From Denitromonas iodatirespirans (GTDB taxonomy: Bacteria > Pseudomonadota > Gammaproteobacteria > Burkholderiales > Rhodocyclaceae), in the NCBI RefSeq assembly GCF_018524365.1, contig NZ_JAEKFT010000033.1:1-49696 (forward strand): a stretch of 49,696 bases of DNA, written 5' to 3'. Within the stretch, counting starts at the first letter, position 1. Each line of letters opens with the position of its first letter. The notes beneath the pieces were generated by a model. The model saw nothing but the letters and a program-made list of their open reading frames with translations. It did not search any database and was not told where the DNA came from. A program made the translations under genes and the position numbers. Below, piece after piece: positions 12,780-21,004 of this stretch.

Positions 12780-12820
12780 GTGGACATTTATCCAACGCGA
12801 TCCGTCGGAGAAATGTCCAC
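12780..12820. promoter_or_regulatory. Inverted repeat in front of the YgjP-like gene
   Basis: GTGGACATTT (12780-12789) and AAATGTCCAC (12811-12820) are perfect 10-bp arms separated by 21 nt. A -10-like TAGAAT sits just downstream at 12827-12832 and the next gene starts at 12862. The right arm would lie between -35 and -10, so this may be an operator for a dimeric or looping regulator. There is no T-run, so it is not a normal terminator. Confidence 0.45.
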
Positions 12821-12861
12821 AGCCGCTAGAATCACGGCCTCAGCCTGCCCGCCGCCTTGCC

Positions 12862-13404
12862 ATGCGACCGAAGCCCCCGCCCGATTACCTCGCCGGCTAT
12901 CCCGCCGCGCTGGTCGCGCAGGTCACCGACCTGATCGCCTCGGCGCAGCTCGGCCCGGCCTTGCGCCGCAAATACCCCCGCGCCCATGAGGTTCGCACCG
13001 ACAAGGCGCTGTACGACCATGTGCTCGAGCTCAAGAACACCTGTCTGCGCAACGCCCCGCCGCTGAGCAAGGTGGCCTACGACAGCAAGCTGAAAGTCAT
13101 TGCCCAGGCGCTGGGCACGCACACCGCCATCTCCCGGGTGCAAGGCGGCAAGCTCAAGGCGAAGCGGGAGATCCGCGTGGCGACGGTGTTTCGCGACATG
13201 CCGCCCGAGTTTCTGCAGATGATCGTGGTGCACGAGCTGGCGCACCTGAAGGTGCGCGACCACGACAAGGCCTTCTACCAGCTGTGCCAACACATGGCGC
13301 CGGCCTACCACCAGTGGGAGTTCGATACGCGGGCCTATCTGGCGTATCTGGCCGCGGGCGGCACGCCGCTGTGGTCAGCGGCCAGCGATCCGCCGCCGGC
13401 CTGA
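12862..13404 (+). CDS. YgjP-like zinc metallopeptidase domain protein
   Basis: A 180-residue cytoplasmic protein of the YgjP/DUF45 metallopeptidase family. The zinc motif HELAH lies at residues 124-128, followed by LKVRDHDKAFYQLC with a third likely ligand at H134. The C-terminus beyond residue 165 is a short variable tail. Substrates of this family are unknown. The ATG is preceded only by pyrimidine-rich sequence, with no strong ribosome site. An inverted repeat and a -10-like hexamer lie upstream. The gene is convergent with ppk2, 8 bp apart. Confidence 0.85.
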   Translation: MRPKPPPDYLAGYPAALVAQVTDLIASAQLGPALRRKYPRAHEVRTDKALYDHVLELKNTCLRNAPPLSKVAYDSKLKVIAQALGTHTAISRVQGGKLKAKREIRVATVFRDMPPEFLQMIVVHELAHLKVRDHDKAFYQLCQHMAPAYHQWEFDTRAYLAYLAAGGTPLWSAASDPPPA

Positions 13405-13412
13405 GGCCGCCC

Positions 13413-14345
13413 TCAATACACCGCCGGCACGAACATTTCGTCCGGCACCGGGTGGCGGATGTAGTTGGTGTTGTACACCCGCGCCGGCAGTTCGACCTGT
13501 GCGCGCTCAACCTCACCGTAAGGCACCTGGCTGAGCAGGTGGTGGATGCAGTTGAGCCGCGCGCGCTTCTTGCCGCCGGGCTGGATCACCCACCATGGCG
13601 CCTCGGGGATGTGGGTGCGCTCAAGCATGATCTCCTTGGCGATGGTGTATTGCTCCCAGCGCCGGCGCGATTCCATGTCCATGGGGCTGAGCTTCCACTG
13701 CTTGAGCGGATCGTGGATGCGCATCTGGAAGCGGCGGTTCTGCTCGTCGTCGGTGACCGAGAACCAGTATTTGACGAGGATGATGCCGGAGCGCGTCAGC
13801 ATCTTTTCGAACTCGGGCACCGAGCGGAAGAATTCTTCGTACTCCTCGTCCGAACAGAAACCCATGACACGCTCGACGCCGGCGCGGTTGTACCAGCTGC
13901 GGTCGAACAGCACGATCTCGCCGCCGGCCGGCAGGTGGGTGACATAGCGCTGGAAGTACCACTGCGACATCTCGCGCTCGCTCGGCGCCGGCAGCGCGGC
14001 CACCCGGCACACGCGCGGGTTGAGGCGCTGGGTGATGCGCTTGATGGCACCGCCCTTGCCGGCGGCATCGCGCCCCTCGAACAAGACCACCAGCTTGAGC
14101 TTGTGGTGCACCACCCAGTCCTGCAGCTTGACCAGTTCGCCCTGCAGGCGCAGCAGTTCCTGGAAGTACAGCCGGCGGTCCATGTCCCGCTCGGCGCTGT
14201 CGGCGCCGGCCGTGTCGTGCTCGAGCAAGGCCTCCATGCGATAGTCGTCGAGCTCCATCTCGAGCTCTTCGTCGAAGCTGTCGAGCAACTCGTCATGCAG
14301 GTGGGGGTCGCGACCGACATCGCGCGCAAAACTGTCGGAACTCAT
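13413..14345 (-). CDS. ppk2: Polyphosphate kinase 2 family protein
   Basis: A 310-residue PPK2 protein. Walker A is GRDAAGKGG at residues 91-99, and Walker B/lid residues are in IVLFDRSWYNR with D148. The C-terminal QPGGKKRARLNCIHHLL is also typical. PPK2 enzymes transfer phosphate between polyphosphate and nucleotides, making GTP/ATP or phosphorylating NDP/NMP. Which class this belongs to cannot be told from the visible motifs alone. An acidic N-terminal extension (about residues 15-45, rich in E and D) precedes the catalytic core. GGAG lies upstream of the ATG. It is a single gene, convergent with the YgjP-like gene. Confidence 0.93.
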   Translation of the reverse strand: MSSDSFARDVGRDPHLHDELLDSFDEELEMELDDYRMEALLEHDTAGADSAERDMDRRLYFQELLRLQGELVKLQDWVVHHKLKLVVLFEGRDAAGKGGAIKRITQRLNPRVCRVAALPAPSEREMSQWYFQRYVTHLPAGGEIVLFDRSWYNRAGVERVMGFCSDEEYEEFFRSVPEFEKMLTRSGIILVKYWFSVTDDEQNRRFQMRIHDPLKQWKLSPMDMESRRRWEQYTIAKEIMLERTHIPEAPWWVIQPGGKKRARLNCIHHLLSQVPYGEVERAQVELPARVYNTNYIRHPVPDEMFVPAVY

Positions 14346-14415
14346 AGGGGAATTCTCCGGCCCGGGGGACAGCTACGATGATAACCGCCCGGATAAGTTC
14401 CGAATATGACGCCCG

Positions 14416-14913
14416 CTATCGCCGCATCTTGCAGCGCTTGCCCTCGTACTCGTGGCGGTGCAGCACATAGGCCTTGCCGTTGAAGCGCTCGACCGGAAAG
14501 CAGAAGCCCGGCCCGCCGATCTGGATGTCGGGCCAGCCGCCCACGCCGCGGGTGTCGAGGAAGATCGGCATGCCGATGGCCGCGGCCATCTGCCGCCAGC
14601 GCCCGTCGGCCTGCTGGCTGATGACCCAGTAGCCGGTGCCGGCCATGCCGTAGCAGTAGGTGCCGCCCTCGGTGATGACCGCTTCGGGCCGGCCGTCGCC
14701 GTTGAGGTCGAGCACCTGGTCGATGCGCCCGGGGGTGTAGGTCGGTGTGCCGGGGTCGTCGCAGCCGCTGCGCCACTGGCCGCCGCGCTGGGTGAAGCCG
14801 GCGGCCTTGAAGGCCGCGGCCTGGTCGGCGGCGGAGAGCGCCGCTGGCGCGCCGATGACCGGCGCCGAGCCGGCCGCCAGGGCCAGCATCACGGAACAAA
14901 CGATTCTGCGCAT
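14416..14913 (-). CDS. Secreted protein with an FG-GAP/VCBS-like calcium-loop segment
   Basis: A 165-residue exported protein with a signal peptide (MRRIVCSVMLALAAGSAP, cleavage near VIGA) and a mature part containing DLNGDGRPEAVITEGG. This DxNxDG loop is typical of VCBS/FG-GAP repeats and calcium binding. Four cysteines (SGCDD, TYCYG, GFCFP and KRCKM) probably form disulfides. GGAGG lies 5 nt before the ATG at 14913, which decides against the ATG 12 nt upstream. It stands alone between ppk2 and dbpA on the same strand. Function is unknown. Confidence 0.75.
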   Translation of the reverse strand: MRRIVCSVMLALAAGSAPVIGAPAALSAADQAAAFKAAGFTQRGGQWRSGCDDPGTPTYTPGRIDQVLDLNGDGRPEAVITEGGTYCYGMAGTGYWVISQQADGRWRQMAAAIGMPIFLDTRGVGGWPDIQIGGPGFCFPVERFNGKAYVLHRHEYEGKRCKMRR

Positions 14914-15053
14914 GGTGGCCTCCATCGGTCGCCGCTCGGGGATCCGATCCCAGCCTAGATGGCGGCTCGCGCGCGGGCAAGGCGCTTTTTTGCCGCCGCG
15001 GCGCGCGTTGCGCGCAGCGCCCACGCCCGGGATGCCAGACGTGCCACGAGCGC

Positions 15054-16463
15054 TCAATCGGCCAGTGCGCGCACCTTCACCGACTTGCCCTTGACCTTGC
15101 CGCGCGAAAGCCGGCGCACCGCCTCGTCGGCGATCTCGCGCAGCACGGCCACATAGGTGCTCTGGTCGGTGACGGTGATCTTGCCGACCTGCTCGCGGGT
15201 GAAGCCGGCTTCGCCGGTGAGTGCGCCGAGCACGTCGCCGGGGCGGATCTTGTCCTTGCGCCCGCCGAGGAGCTGCAGCGTCACCATCGGCGGCACCAGG
15301 GGCGCGTCGTTGCCGCTTTGCAGCGACCCGAGGGTATGCCATTCGGGCTCGCTGTCCATCGCCTGCGCCAACGCGCCCACCCGGCGCCGGTCGGCCGGGC
15401 TGCACAGGCTCAGCGCCCAGCCGTCCTCGTCGCCGCGACCGGTGCGGCCGATGCGGTGGATGTGCACCTCGGGGTCGGGCGTCATGTCGACATTGATCAC
15501 CGCTTCGAGCTGCGGGATGTCGAGCCCGCGCGCCGCCACGTCGGTGGCCACCAGCACCGAGCAGCTGCGGTTGGCGAACTGGATCAGCACCTGGTCGCGC
15601 TCGCGCTGCTCCATGTCGCCGTTGAGCGTGAGGGCGTGAAAGCCCTGCGCCTGCAGCAGCGCGACCAGGTCGCGGCATTGCTGCTTGGTGTTGCAGAAGG
15701 CCAGTGTGCTGACCGGGCGGTAGTGCTTGAGCAGCACGCCGACTGCCTGCAGGCGCTCCTCGTGCTTGATGTCGTAGAAGCGCTGGCGGATCTTGCTGCC
15801 GGCGTGTTGTTCGGTCAGCGTCACCGTCTGCGGGTCGCGCAGGAAACGCCCCGCCAGCTCGGCGATGCCGGGCGGATAGGTGGCAGAGAACAGCAAGGTC
15901 TGGCGCTTGGCCGGGCAATGGCTGGCGACGTACACGATGTCGTCATGAAAGCCCATGTCGAGCATGCGGTCGGCTTCGTCGAGCACCAAGGTGTTCAGCG
16001 CGTCGAGCGCGAGGCTGCCGCGCTCGAGGTGGTCCATGATGCGCCCCGGCGTGCCGACCACGATGTGGGCGCCATGCGCCAGGCTGTCGCGCTGCGGACG
16101 CATGGTGGTGCCGCCGCACAGGGTCAGCACCTTGATGTTGTCCTCGGCGCGGGCCAGGCGGCGGATCTCCTGCGCCACCTGGTCGGCCAGCTCTCGCGTG
16201 GGGCACAGCACCATTGCCTGCACCGCGAAGCGGCGCGGGTTGAGCCGGGTGAGCAGGGGCAGCGCGAAGGCGGCGGTCTTGCCGCTGCCGGTCTTGGCCT
16301 GGGCGATGAGGTCATGGCCGGCCAGCGCCAGCGGCAGGCTGGCGGCCTGGATCGGCGTCATGCGCAGGTAGCCGAGCTGGGCCAGCGTGGCCTGCAAGGC
16401 GGGCGACAGGGGCAGGTCGGTGAAGGGGGCGGTGGTGTCGGCGGTCGGGGCGATATCGGTCAT
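15054..16463 (-). CDS. dbpA: ATP-dependent RNA helicase DbpA
   Basis: A 469-residue DEAD-box helicase. Motifs seen are the Q motif (TPIQAASLPLAL), Walker A AKTGSGKT (56-63), PTRELA, VLDEADRMLD, LFSATYP, VATDVAARGLDIP and HRIGRTGRGDEDG. The C-terminal 75 residues match the DbpA RNA-binding domain (KIRPGDVLGALTGEAG, then VGKITVTDQSTYVAV). In E. coli, DbpA binds hairpin 92 of 23S rRNA and acts in 50S assembly. The ATG at 16463 is preceded by GATAAT only 6 nt away and has no ribosome site, so the mRNA may be leaderless. Confidence 0.95.
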   Translation of the reverse strand: MTDIAPTADTTAPFTDLPLSPALQATLAQLGYLRMTPIQAASLPLALAGHDLIAQAKTGSGKTAAFALPLLTRLNPRRFAVQAMVLCPTRELADQVAQEIRRLARAEDNIKVLTLCGGTTMRPQRDSLAHGAHIVVGTPGRIMDHLERGSLALDALNTLVLDEADRMLDMGFHDDIVYVASHCPAKRQTLLFSATYPPGIAELAGRFLRDPQTVTLTEQHAGSKIRQRFYDIKHEERLQAVGVLLKHYRPVSTLAFCNTKQQCRDLVALLQAQGFHALTLNGDMEQRERDQVLIQFANRSCSVLVATDVAARGLDIPQLEAVINVDMTPDPEVHIHRIGRTGRGDEDGWALSLCSPADRRRVGALAQAMDSEPEWHTLGSLQSGNDAPLVPPMVTLQLLGGRKDKIRPGDVLGALTGEAGFTREQVGKITVTDQSTYVAVLREIADEAVRRLSRGKVKGKSVKVRALAD

Positions 16464-16469
16464 GGCCGG

Positions 16470-16503
16470 ATTATCCCGCCTCGCGCGCGCCGCGCCGGAA
16501 AAA
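16470..16503 (-). promoter_or_regulatory. Possible promoter of dbpA, positioned for a leaderless transcript
   Basis: On the minus strand TTTTTCC (16503-16497), 21 nt of GC-rich DNA and GATAAT (16475-16470) repeat the layout seen at 4032-4066. With the usual 6-7 nt from -10 to start of transcription, RNA would begin at the A of the dbpA ATG. Confidence 0.35.
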
Positions 16504-16531
16504 TCTTGTGCGTCGTGCCAAACGGCAACGC

Positions 16532-17035
16532 TCAGCCGTTGCGCTGCGCCTTGCGCCGACGTGCGGCGGCCGCATGGCGCCACCCCGCCGCGCGCTTGGC
16601 GGCCGCTTCGGCAGCCTTGGTCTTGGGCATCAGGAGGTTGCGGCCGGTGCCGGTTTTCGAGGCCTTGTGCGCCTGGATCGCCGCATAGACCACCTCCGAG
16701 GTCAGCACCACGGCCGGATGGTCGTCCGCCTGCGGATAGCCGGCGAGGTCTTCGCGAATGCTGTCCACCTTCTCGTCCGCGCTCGCCTTCTTGGGCAGGC
16801 CGACCACCAGCTTCTCGCCCTCGGCGCTCAGCACATAGCCACCGTCACGCTCGACGATCAGGCCGTGCGCGGAGAGGCGAGCAACCGCATCGATCAGCTT
16901 GAGCGGCGGCGGGATTGCGCCTTCGAGGATCAGATCGAGCGCGGCGACGATGCCGACAAGATCGGCCGCGCGGCGCTTGGACGCCATCAGGGTGGCCAGG
17001 AGGAGCGGAGCATCGGTATCACGGAAGGGGTGCAT
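16532..17035 (-). CDS. Hypothetical protein with basic C-terminal tail
   Basis: A 167-residue cytoplasmic protein of no recognised family. The first two thirds look helical and could form a winged-helix-like fold (DAPLLLATLMASKRRAADLV, then LIDAVARLSAHGLIVERDGG and YVLSAEGEKLV). The last 45 residues are alanine-, lysine- and arginine-rich, ending AAARRRKAQRNG, and could bind nucleic acid. The start at 17035 was chosen over longer options because the upstream extension is low-complexity. It lies between dbpA and a small lipoprotein gene on the same strand, with gaps of 68 bp and 118 bp. DNA binding is inference. Confidence 0.65.
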   Translation of the reverse strand: MHPFRDTDAPLLLATLMASKRRAADLVGIVAALDLILEGAIPPPLKLIDAVARLSAHGLIVERDGGYVLSAEGEKLVVGLPKKASADEKVDSIREDLAGYPQADDHPAVVLTSEVVYAAIQAHKASKTGTGRNLLMPKTKAAEAAAKRAAGWRHAAAARRRKAQRNG

Positions 17036-17153
17036 CGAAAGACCTTTTACACGGGCGGCGAACCGCATCACCATCGGGGGCCGGGCGGTGCCGCCCCCTG
17101 CAAGAGCGCCAGTGTAATGGTTTGCGCCGCCAATGCCGCGACCGTCAATCGCC

Positions 17154-17357
17154 TCAGCGCCCGGCTGGTCGCATCGCCGAACCCGGCGGGCAGCGCGCAT
17201 TGCCGGGCAGCGGCGGCGCCGGGTCCTGCGGACACGGGCGAACGCAGGCGGACGAGCCATCGCAGGCCGCTACGGCCAGGCCGGCACCGGCGTGGCGCAG
17301 ATCGAGCGTGTCGCAGCCGGCCAGCAGCAGGGCGCAAAGCGCAAACAGGCATTTCAT
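17154..17357 (-). CDS. Small lipoprotein
   Basis: A 67-residue protein beginning MKCLFALCALLLAGCDT. The lipobox LLAGC puts the lipidated cysteine at residue 15. The mature part is short, proline-rich and contains several cysteines (AACDGSSACVRPC). The ATG overlaps the stop of the upstream HTH regulator gene (ATGA). This coupling, together with the clear lipobox, is the main support for a real gene. Function is unknown. Confidence 0.6.
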   Translation of the reverse strand: MKCLFALCALLLAGCDTLDLRHAGAGLAVAACDGSSACVRPCPQDPAPPLPGNARCPPGSAMRPAGR

Positions 17358-17575
17358 GACAGGGAGTCCTCGTCGGTGTGATAGGCCAGCAGGTCGCCCG
17401 GCTGGCAGTCCAGGTACTGGCAGATCTTCGCCAGCGTCTCGAAGCGCACGCCGCGCACCTTGCCCTGCTTGAGCAGCGACAGGTTGGCCTCGGTGATGCC
17501 CACATGCTCGGCCAGATCCTTGGATTTGACCTTGCGACGGGCCAGCATGATGTCGAGTTGAACCACGATCGGCAT
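17354..17575 (-). CDS. Cro/CI-type helix-turn-helix regulator (YozG-like)
   Basis: A 73-residue protein that is almost all HTH domain. It starts MPIVVQLDIMLARRKVKSKD, with the recognition region near LAEHVGITEANLSLLKQGKV, and ends in LDCQPGDLLAY, as in the small YozG-type XRE regulators. These are commonly encoded beside DUF2975 membrane proteins, as here: the DUF2975 gene ends 17 bp upstream. The regulator probably controls its own operon, by analogy with this gene pair. Its stop overlaps the start of the small lipoprotein gene. Confidence 0.9.
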   Translation of the reverse strand: MPIVVQLDIMLARRKVKSKDLAEHVGITEANLSLLKQGKVRGVRFETLAKICQYLDCQPGDLLAYHTDEDSLS

Positions 17576-17592
17576 GTGTGCTTGCGCCCGCC

Positions 17593-18156
17593 TCAGACGA
17601 AGGACTCGTTCTCTTCGGCCAGCGACCGCCCCTGGCCGATGACCGCCGCCATCAGCCACACCATGCCGGCGAATAGCAGCATGAACACCTCGTTGGAGCC
17701 CACGCCGATCGCCAGTTGACGCATGCCGGGCGGATTGTTGACGGTAAGCACCACCGACAGCACCGTGCTGCTCAGCATGCCGACCGCCACCGAGGCCGCG
17801 ACCCGGCCGGCGAAGCGGCGCAGATAACCGGTCGACTCGGCCACGAACACCCGCCCCGCGGCAAACAACCGAAAGCACCGGCGCGCCTGCACCAGCCCCG
17901 ATACCAGGAGCGCCACCGGCAACAAGGTGAGCATGCCGCCGAGTGCACGCTGCCAGGGCATGAGCGGCGCCATCACGGCGTCGGCCGACAGGTTGACCTG
18001 CCGCGCCAGTTCGACCGGTTCGGCCAGCCACCAGTACAGCAGCACGGTTGCCGGCAGGCCCCAGATCAGCACCAGGCAGACCGCCGCCAGCACACGGCTG
18101 GTGCGCTGGATGCGGCGGGTGGCGTCGGCAGCGGCGGAAGCGCGGACGGGCGGCAT
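17593..18156 (-). CDS. DUF2975 membrane protein
   Basis: A 187-residue inner-membrane protein with four predicted helices (about 25-45, 75-95, 120-142 and 155-177). It follows the DUF2975 pattern with a short N-terminal cytoplasmic part. GGAGG lies 6 nt before the ATG at 18156, which decides against the longer frame. It is the first gene of a three-gene operon with an HTH regulator and a small lipoprotein. The DUF2975/XRE pairing is widespread, but its biological role is not established. Confidence 0.85.
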   Translation of the reverse strand: MPPVRASAAADATRRIQRTSRVLAAVCLVLIWGLPATVLLYWWLAEPVELARQVNLSADAVMAPLMPWQRALGGMLTLLPVALLVSGLVQARRCFRLFAAGRVFVAESTGYLRRFAGRVAASVAVGMLSSTVLSVVLTVNNPPGMRQLAIGVGSNEVFMLLFAGMVWLMAAVIGQGRSLAEENESFV

Positions 18157-18188
18157 GACAGACCTCCAGAGACGTGCGTTCGCGATAC

Positions 18189-18215
18189 TGTATATCAGCA
18201 ATTAATTTCTGTAAA
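18189..18215 (-). promoter_or_regulatory. Predicted promoter of the DUF2975-HTH-lipoprotein operon
   Basis: In an AT-rich island the minus strand has TTTACA (18215-18210) and TATACA (18194-18189) separated by 15 nt. The spacing is shorter than ideal. The DUF2975 start is about 33 nt downstream of the -10. Confidence 0.4.
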
Positions 18216-18297
18216 ACAATAATTTTTTGCCAACCGCTGACGCTCCGTTGAGCGGCGGAACGCCCCAATGGCTGCAACACGCCCCCGGCGCCCGACG

Positions 18298-18322
18298 AAA
18301 AAAAGCCCGGCATCTGCCGGGC
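18298..18322 (-). terminator. Rho-independent terminator of ilvA
   Basis: GCCCGGCA and TGCCGGGC form a perfect 8-bp stem with a 2-nt loop (18305-18322). A run of seven T residues follows on the minus strand (18304-18298). It lies 22 bp after the ilvA stop. Confidence 0.92.
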
Positions 18323-18344
18323 GGGTGTCGGTCGGTTGCGCCGT

Positions 18345-19865
18345 TCAACCGAGGAACAGGCGATAGGCCGGGTTGGCGGTTTCGTCCACGTATTCGTAAC
18401 CGAGCCGGTCGAGGAAGGCCTGGAAGGCGGCCTTGTCGGCGGGCGGCACCTGCATGCCGACCAGCACGCGGCCGGAATCCGAGCCGTGGTTGCGGTAATG
18501 GAACAGCGAGATGTTCCAGTCCGAGCGCAGGTTGGTGAGGAAATTCATCAGCGCGCCCGGGCGCTCGGGAAAGATGAAGCGGTAGATGACTTCGTCTTCG
18601 GCCTGTGGCGCGTGGCCGCCGACCATGTAGCGCACATGGCTCTTGGCCATCTCGTCGTCGGTCAGGTCCATGCAGGGCAGGCCGTCGGCCACCAGGCTGG
18701 TGACCAGCGCGCGCGACTCCTCGCGGTTATGCACCGACACGCCGACGAAGATGTGCGCCTCGCGGCTGTCGGCGTAGCGGTAGTTGAACTCGGTGATGTT
18801 GCGATTGCCCAGCAGGCCGCAGAAGCGCTTGAAGGAGCCGGGCTGCTCGGGGATGCTGACCGCCAGCACGGCCTCGCGCTGCTCGCCGACCTCGGCGCGC
18901 TCGGCGACGAAGCGCAGGCGGTCGAAGTTCATGTTGGCGCCCGAGGCAATCGCCACCAGCGAAGCGTCGCGCAGGCCCTCGCGCTCAGCATAGGCCTTGG
19001 CGCCGGCCACCGCCAGTGCGCCGGCCGGCTCGAGGATCGAGCGGGTGTCCTCGAACACATCCTTGATGGCGGCGCAGATGGCGTCGTTGTCGACCCGGAT
19101 CATCTCGTCCACATACAGCTGGCACAGGCGGAAGGTCTCCTCGCCCACCAGCTTGACCGCCGCGCCGTCGGCGAACAGGCCGACCTGGTCGAGCTCGACC
19201 CGCCGGCCGGCGGCCAGCGATTGCGTCATGGCGTCTGCGTCCACCGCTTCGACGCCAATGATCTTGATCTCCGGGCGCACCCGCTTCACATAGGCCGCAA
19301 TGCCGGCGATCAGCCCGCCGCCGCCGACACAGCAGAAGATGGCCTCGATCGGCTTGGGATGCTGGCGCAGGATCTCCATGCCGATGGTGCCCTGCCCGGC
19401 GATCACCTCCGGGTCATCGAAGGGATGCACGAAGGTCAGACCCTCGGCCGCTTCGAGCTCCTTGGCATGGGTGTAGGCCTCGGAGAAGCTCTCGCCGGCC
19501 AGCACCACCTCGCCGCCGCGGCGGCGCACCGCGTCGACCTTGATCAGCGGCGTGGTGGTCGGCATCACGATCACCGCGCGCACGCCCATCTTCTGCGCCG
19601 ACAGCGCCAGGCCTTGCGCATGGTTGCCGGCCGAGGCGCACACCAGGCCGCGTGCCAGCGCTTCGGGCGGCAGCTTGGACAGCTTGTTGTAGGCGCCGCG
19701 CAGCTTGAAGCTGAACACCGGCTGCAGATCTTCGCGCTTGAAATAGATGCGGTTGCCCGTGCGCGCCGACAGGCTGGCGGCAAAATCGAGTGGCGTTTCA
19801 ATGGCGGCGTCGTACACCTGCGCGTTGAGGATGCGTTCAAGATAGTCAGGGTGCGCGGCGCTCAT
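18345..19865 (-). CDS. ilvA: Threonine ammonia-lyase, biosynthetic
   Basis: A 506-residue PLP enzyme that converts L-threonine to 2-oxobutanoate and ammonia, the first step of isoleucine synthesis. The PLP lysine is K54 in FSFKLRGAYN. The phosphate-binding loop is VGGGGLIAG, and SAGNHAQG is also present. Two C-terminal ACT-like regions (AVLAVSIPEQPGSFKRF and YRFIFPERPGALMNFL) give the long, isoleucine-regulated biosynthetic form rather than the short catabolic TdcB form. The ATG at 19865 matches family N-termini. It is a single-gene unit ending in a strong terminator. No T-box or leader peptide was seen upstream. Confidence 0.97.
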   Translation of the reverse strand: MSAAHPDYLERILNAQVYDAAIETPLDFAASLSARTGNRIYFKREDLQPVFSFKLRGAYNKLSKLPPEALARGLVCASAGNHAQGLALSAQKMGVRAVIVMPTTTPLIKVDAVRRRGGEVVLAGESFSEAYTHAKELEAAEGLTFVHPFDDPEVIAGQGTIGMEILRQHPKPIEAIFCCVGGGGLIAGIAAYVKRVRPEIKIIGVEAVDADAMTQSLAAGRRVELDQVGLFADGAAVKLVGEETFRLCQLYVDEMIRVDNDAICAAIKDVFEDTRSILEPAGALAVAGAKAYAEREGLRDASLVAIASGANMNFDRLRFVAERAEVGEQREAVLAVSIPEQPGSFKRFCGLLGNRNITEFNYRYADSREAHIFVGVSVHNREESRALVTSLVADGLPCMDLTDDEMAKSHVRYMVGGHAPQAEDEVIYRFIFPERPGALMNFLTNLRSDWNISLFHYRNHGSDSGRVLVGMQVPPADKAAFQAFLDRLGYEYVDETANPAYRLFLG

Positions 19866-19983
19866 CGGAAAAGCCTGTGGATTCAAGGGAAACGTGCACG
19901 GTAGCAGGGCATGGCGCAGCGCGGCAAGGCACAATCCGGCCTCGGATGCGAGACAATCCCCCACCCCCCATCGACGAACCCTC

Positions 19984-20406
19984 ATGGAACTACTGACCTG
20001 GCTCGACCCCGGCCCCGATGCCGGCCTCGGCGCGGTGTTCGTCGCCAGCTTCCTGGCCGCCACACTGCTGCCCGGCGGATCGGAAATCGTCTTTGCCGGC
20101 TTTGTGCAGCTGCATCCCGACCAGGCCTGGCCGGCATTGGCGCTGGCCGCCGTCGGCAACACCCTCGGCGGCATGACGACCTATGTCATGGCGCGGGCCA
20201 TCCCGCACGCTGCCACGCCGCCACGCGCCGCCTGGATCGAACGCCACGGCGCCCCGGTATTGCTGCTCGCCTGGGCGCCGGTGATCGGCGACGCGCTGTG
20301 CGCCGCCGCCGGCTGGCTGCGCCTGCCGCCGATCGCCTGCGCCGTCTGGATGGGCCTCGGCAAGCTCGCGCGCTACGGGCTGATCCTCGCCGGCATGACG
20401 CTATAG
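19984..20406 (+). CDS. YqaA-family (DedA-like) small membrane protein
   Basis: A 140-residue inner-membrane protein with an N-terminal reentrant-type segment (AVFVASFLAATLLPGGSEIV) and further helices. The features GNTLGGMTTYVMAR and LLLAWAPVIGDALCAAAGWLR are those of YqaA/DedA-like proteins of the VTT superfamily. Members are linked to lipid scrambling or membrane homeostasis, but the role of YqaA is not established. The gene is divergent from ilvA, with a 118-bp shared upstream region. Confidence 0.85.
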   Translation: MELLTWLDPGPDAGLGAVFVASFLAATLLPGGSEIVFAGFVQLHPDQAWPALALAAVGNTLGGMTTYVMARAIPHAATPPRAAWIERHGAPVLLLAWAPVIGDALCAAAGWLRLPPIACAVWMGLGKLARYGLILAGMTL

Positions 20407-20588
20407 CCCGCACACCCTGGAGACACGGGCGCAAGCAGCCGATCCGCGTCACTGGCTTGGCACGCTGACATGAATCCCGCCACAATCCGGCTCGCCATTC
20501 GCCCGTCCCGGTGAAAATGCCGGGCCGGAACCGCGCTACAGTGACGGCCAGATCCCCCGGCCGCATCCACACACGCAAGGACCCGACC

Positions 20589-20939
20589 ATGTCGCTCACC
20601 CGCTTCGGCACCACCGCTCGCTATTCCGACATCGTGGTGCACAACCACACGCTATACACGGTCGAGGTGCCCGCCAGCATCGACACCAACATCGAGACCC
20701 AGACCAGCGAGATTCTCGGCAGCATCGACCGCCTGCTGGCCCAGGCCGGCAGTGACAAGTCGCGCATCCTGATGGCCACCATCTACCTCACCGACATGGA
20801 CGACTACGCCGGCATGAACGCCGTCTGGGATGCCTGGCTGCCCGCCGGCACCGCGCCCTGCCGCGCCTGCGTTCAGGTGGCCGCGCTGGCGCAGACCGGC
20901 TGGCGAATCGAGATCGCGCTGACCGCCGCGGTCGACTAG
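20589..20939 (+). CDS. RidA-family protein
   Basis: A 116-residue YjgF/YER057c/UK114 protein. The body of the domain is recognisable: VHNHTLYTVEVP, then IDRLLAQAGSDKSRILMATIYLTDMDDYAGMNAVWD, then PAGTAPCRACVQVAALA, with the ligand-binding arginine in PCRAC. Related RidA enzymes hydrolyse reactive enamine/imine intermediates made by PLP enzymes such as IlvA. ilvA lies about 0.7 kb away on the other strand, a suggestive though not operonic neighbour. AAGGA precedes the ATG. This belongs to one of the Rid subfamilies rather than clearly to archetypal RidA. Confidence 0.9.
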   Translation: MSLTRFGTTARYSDIVVHNHTLYTVEVPASIDTNIETQTSEILGSIDRLLAQAGSDKSRILMATIYLTDMDDYAGMNAVWDAWLPAGTAPCRACVQVAALAQTGWRIEIALTAAVD

Positions 20940-21004
20940 GCGCAAGCCCGCCACGGCCCAGCCGGATTGCAGTAAATTAGCGTGTCGTGTCCGGGTATGC
21001 CGAG

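Noticed and set aside
19866-19983. T-box, leader peptide or riboswitch control of ilvA
   Set aside because: The 118-bp divergent region shows no terminator/antiterminator, no Ile/Val/Leu-rich leader frame and no conserved riboswitch core.
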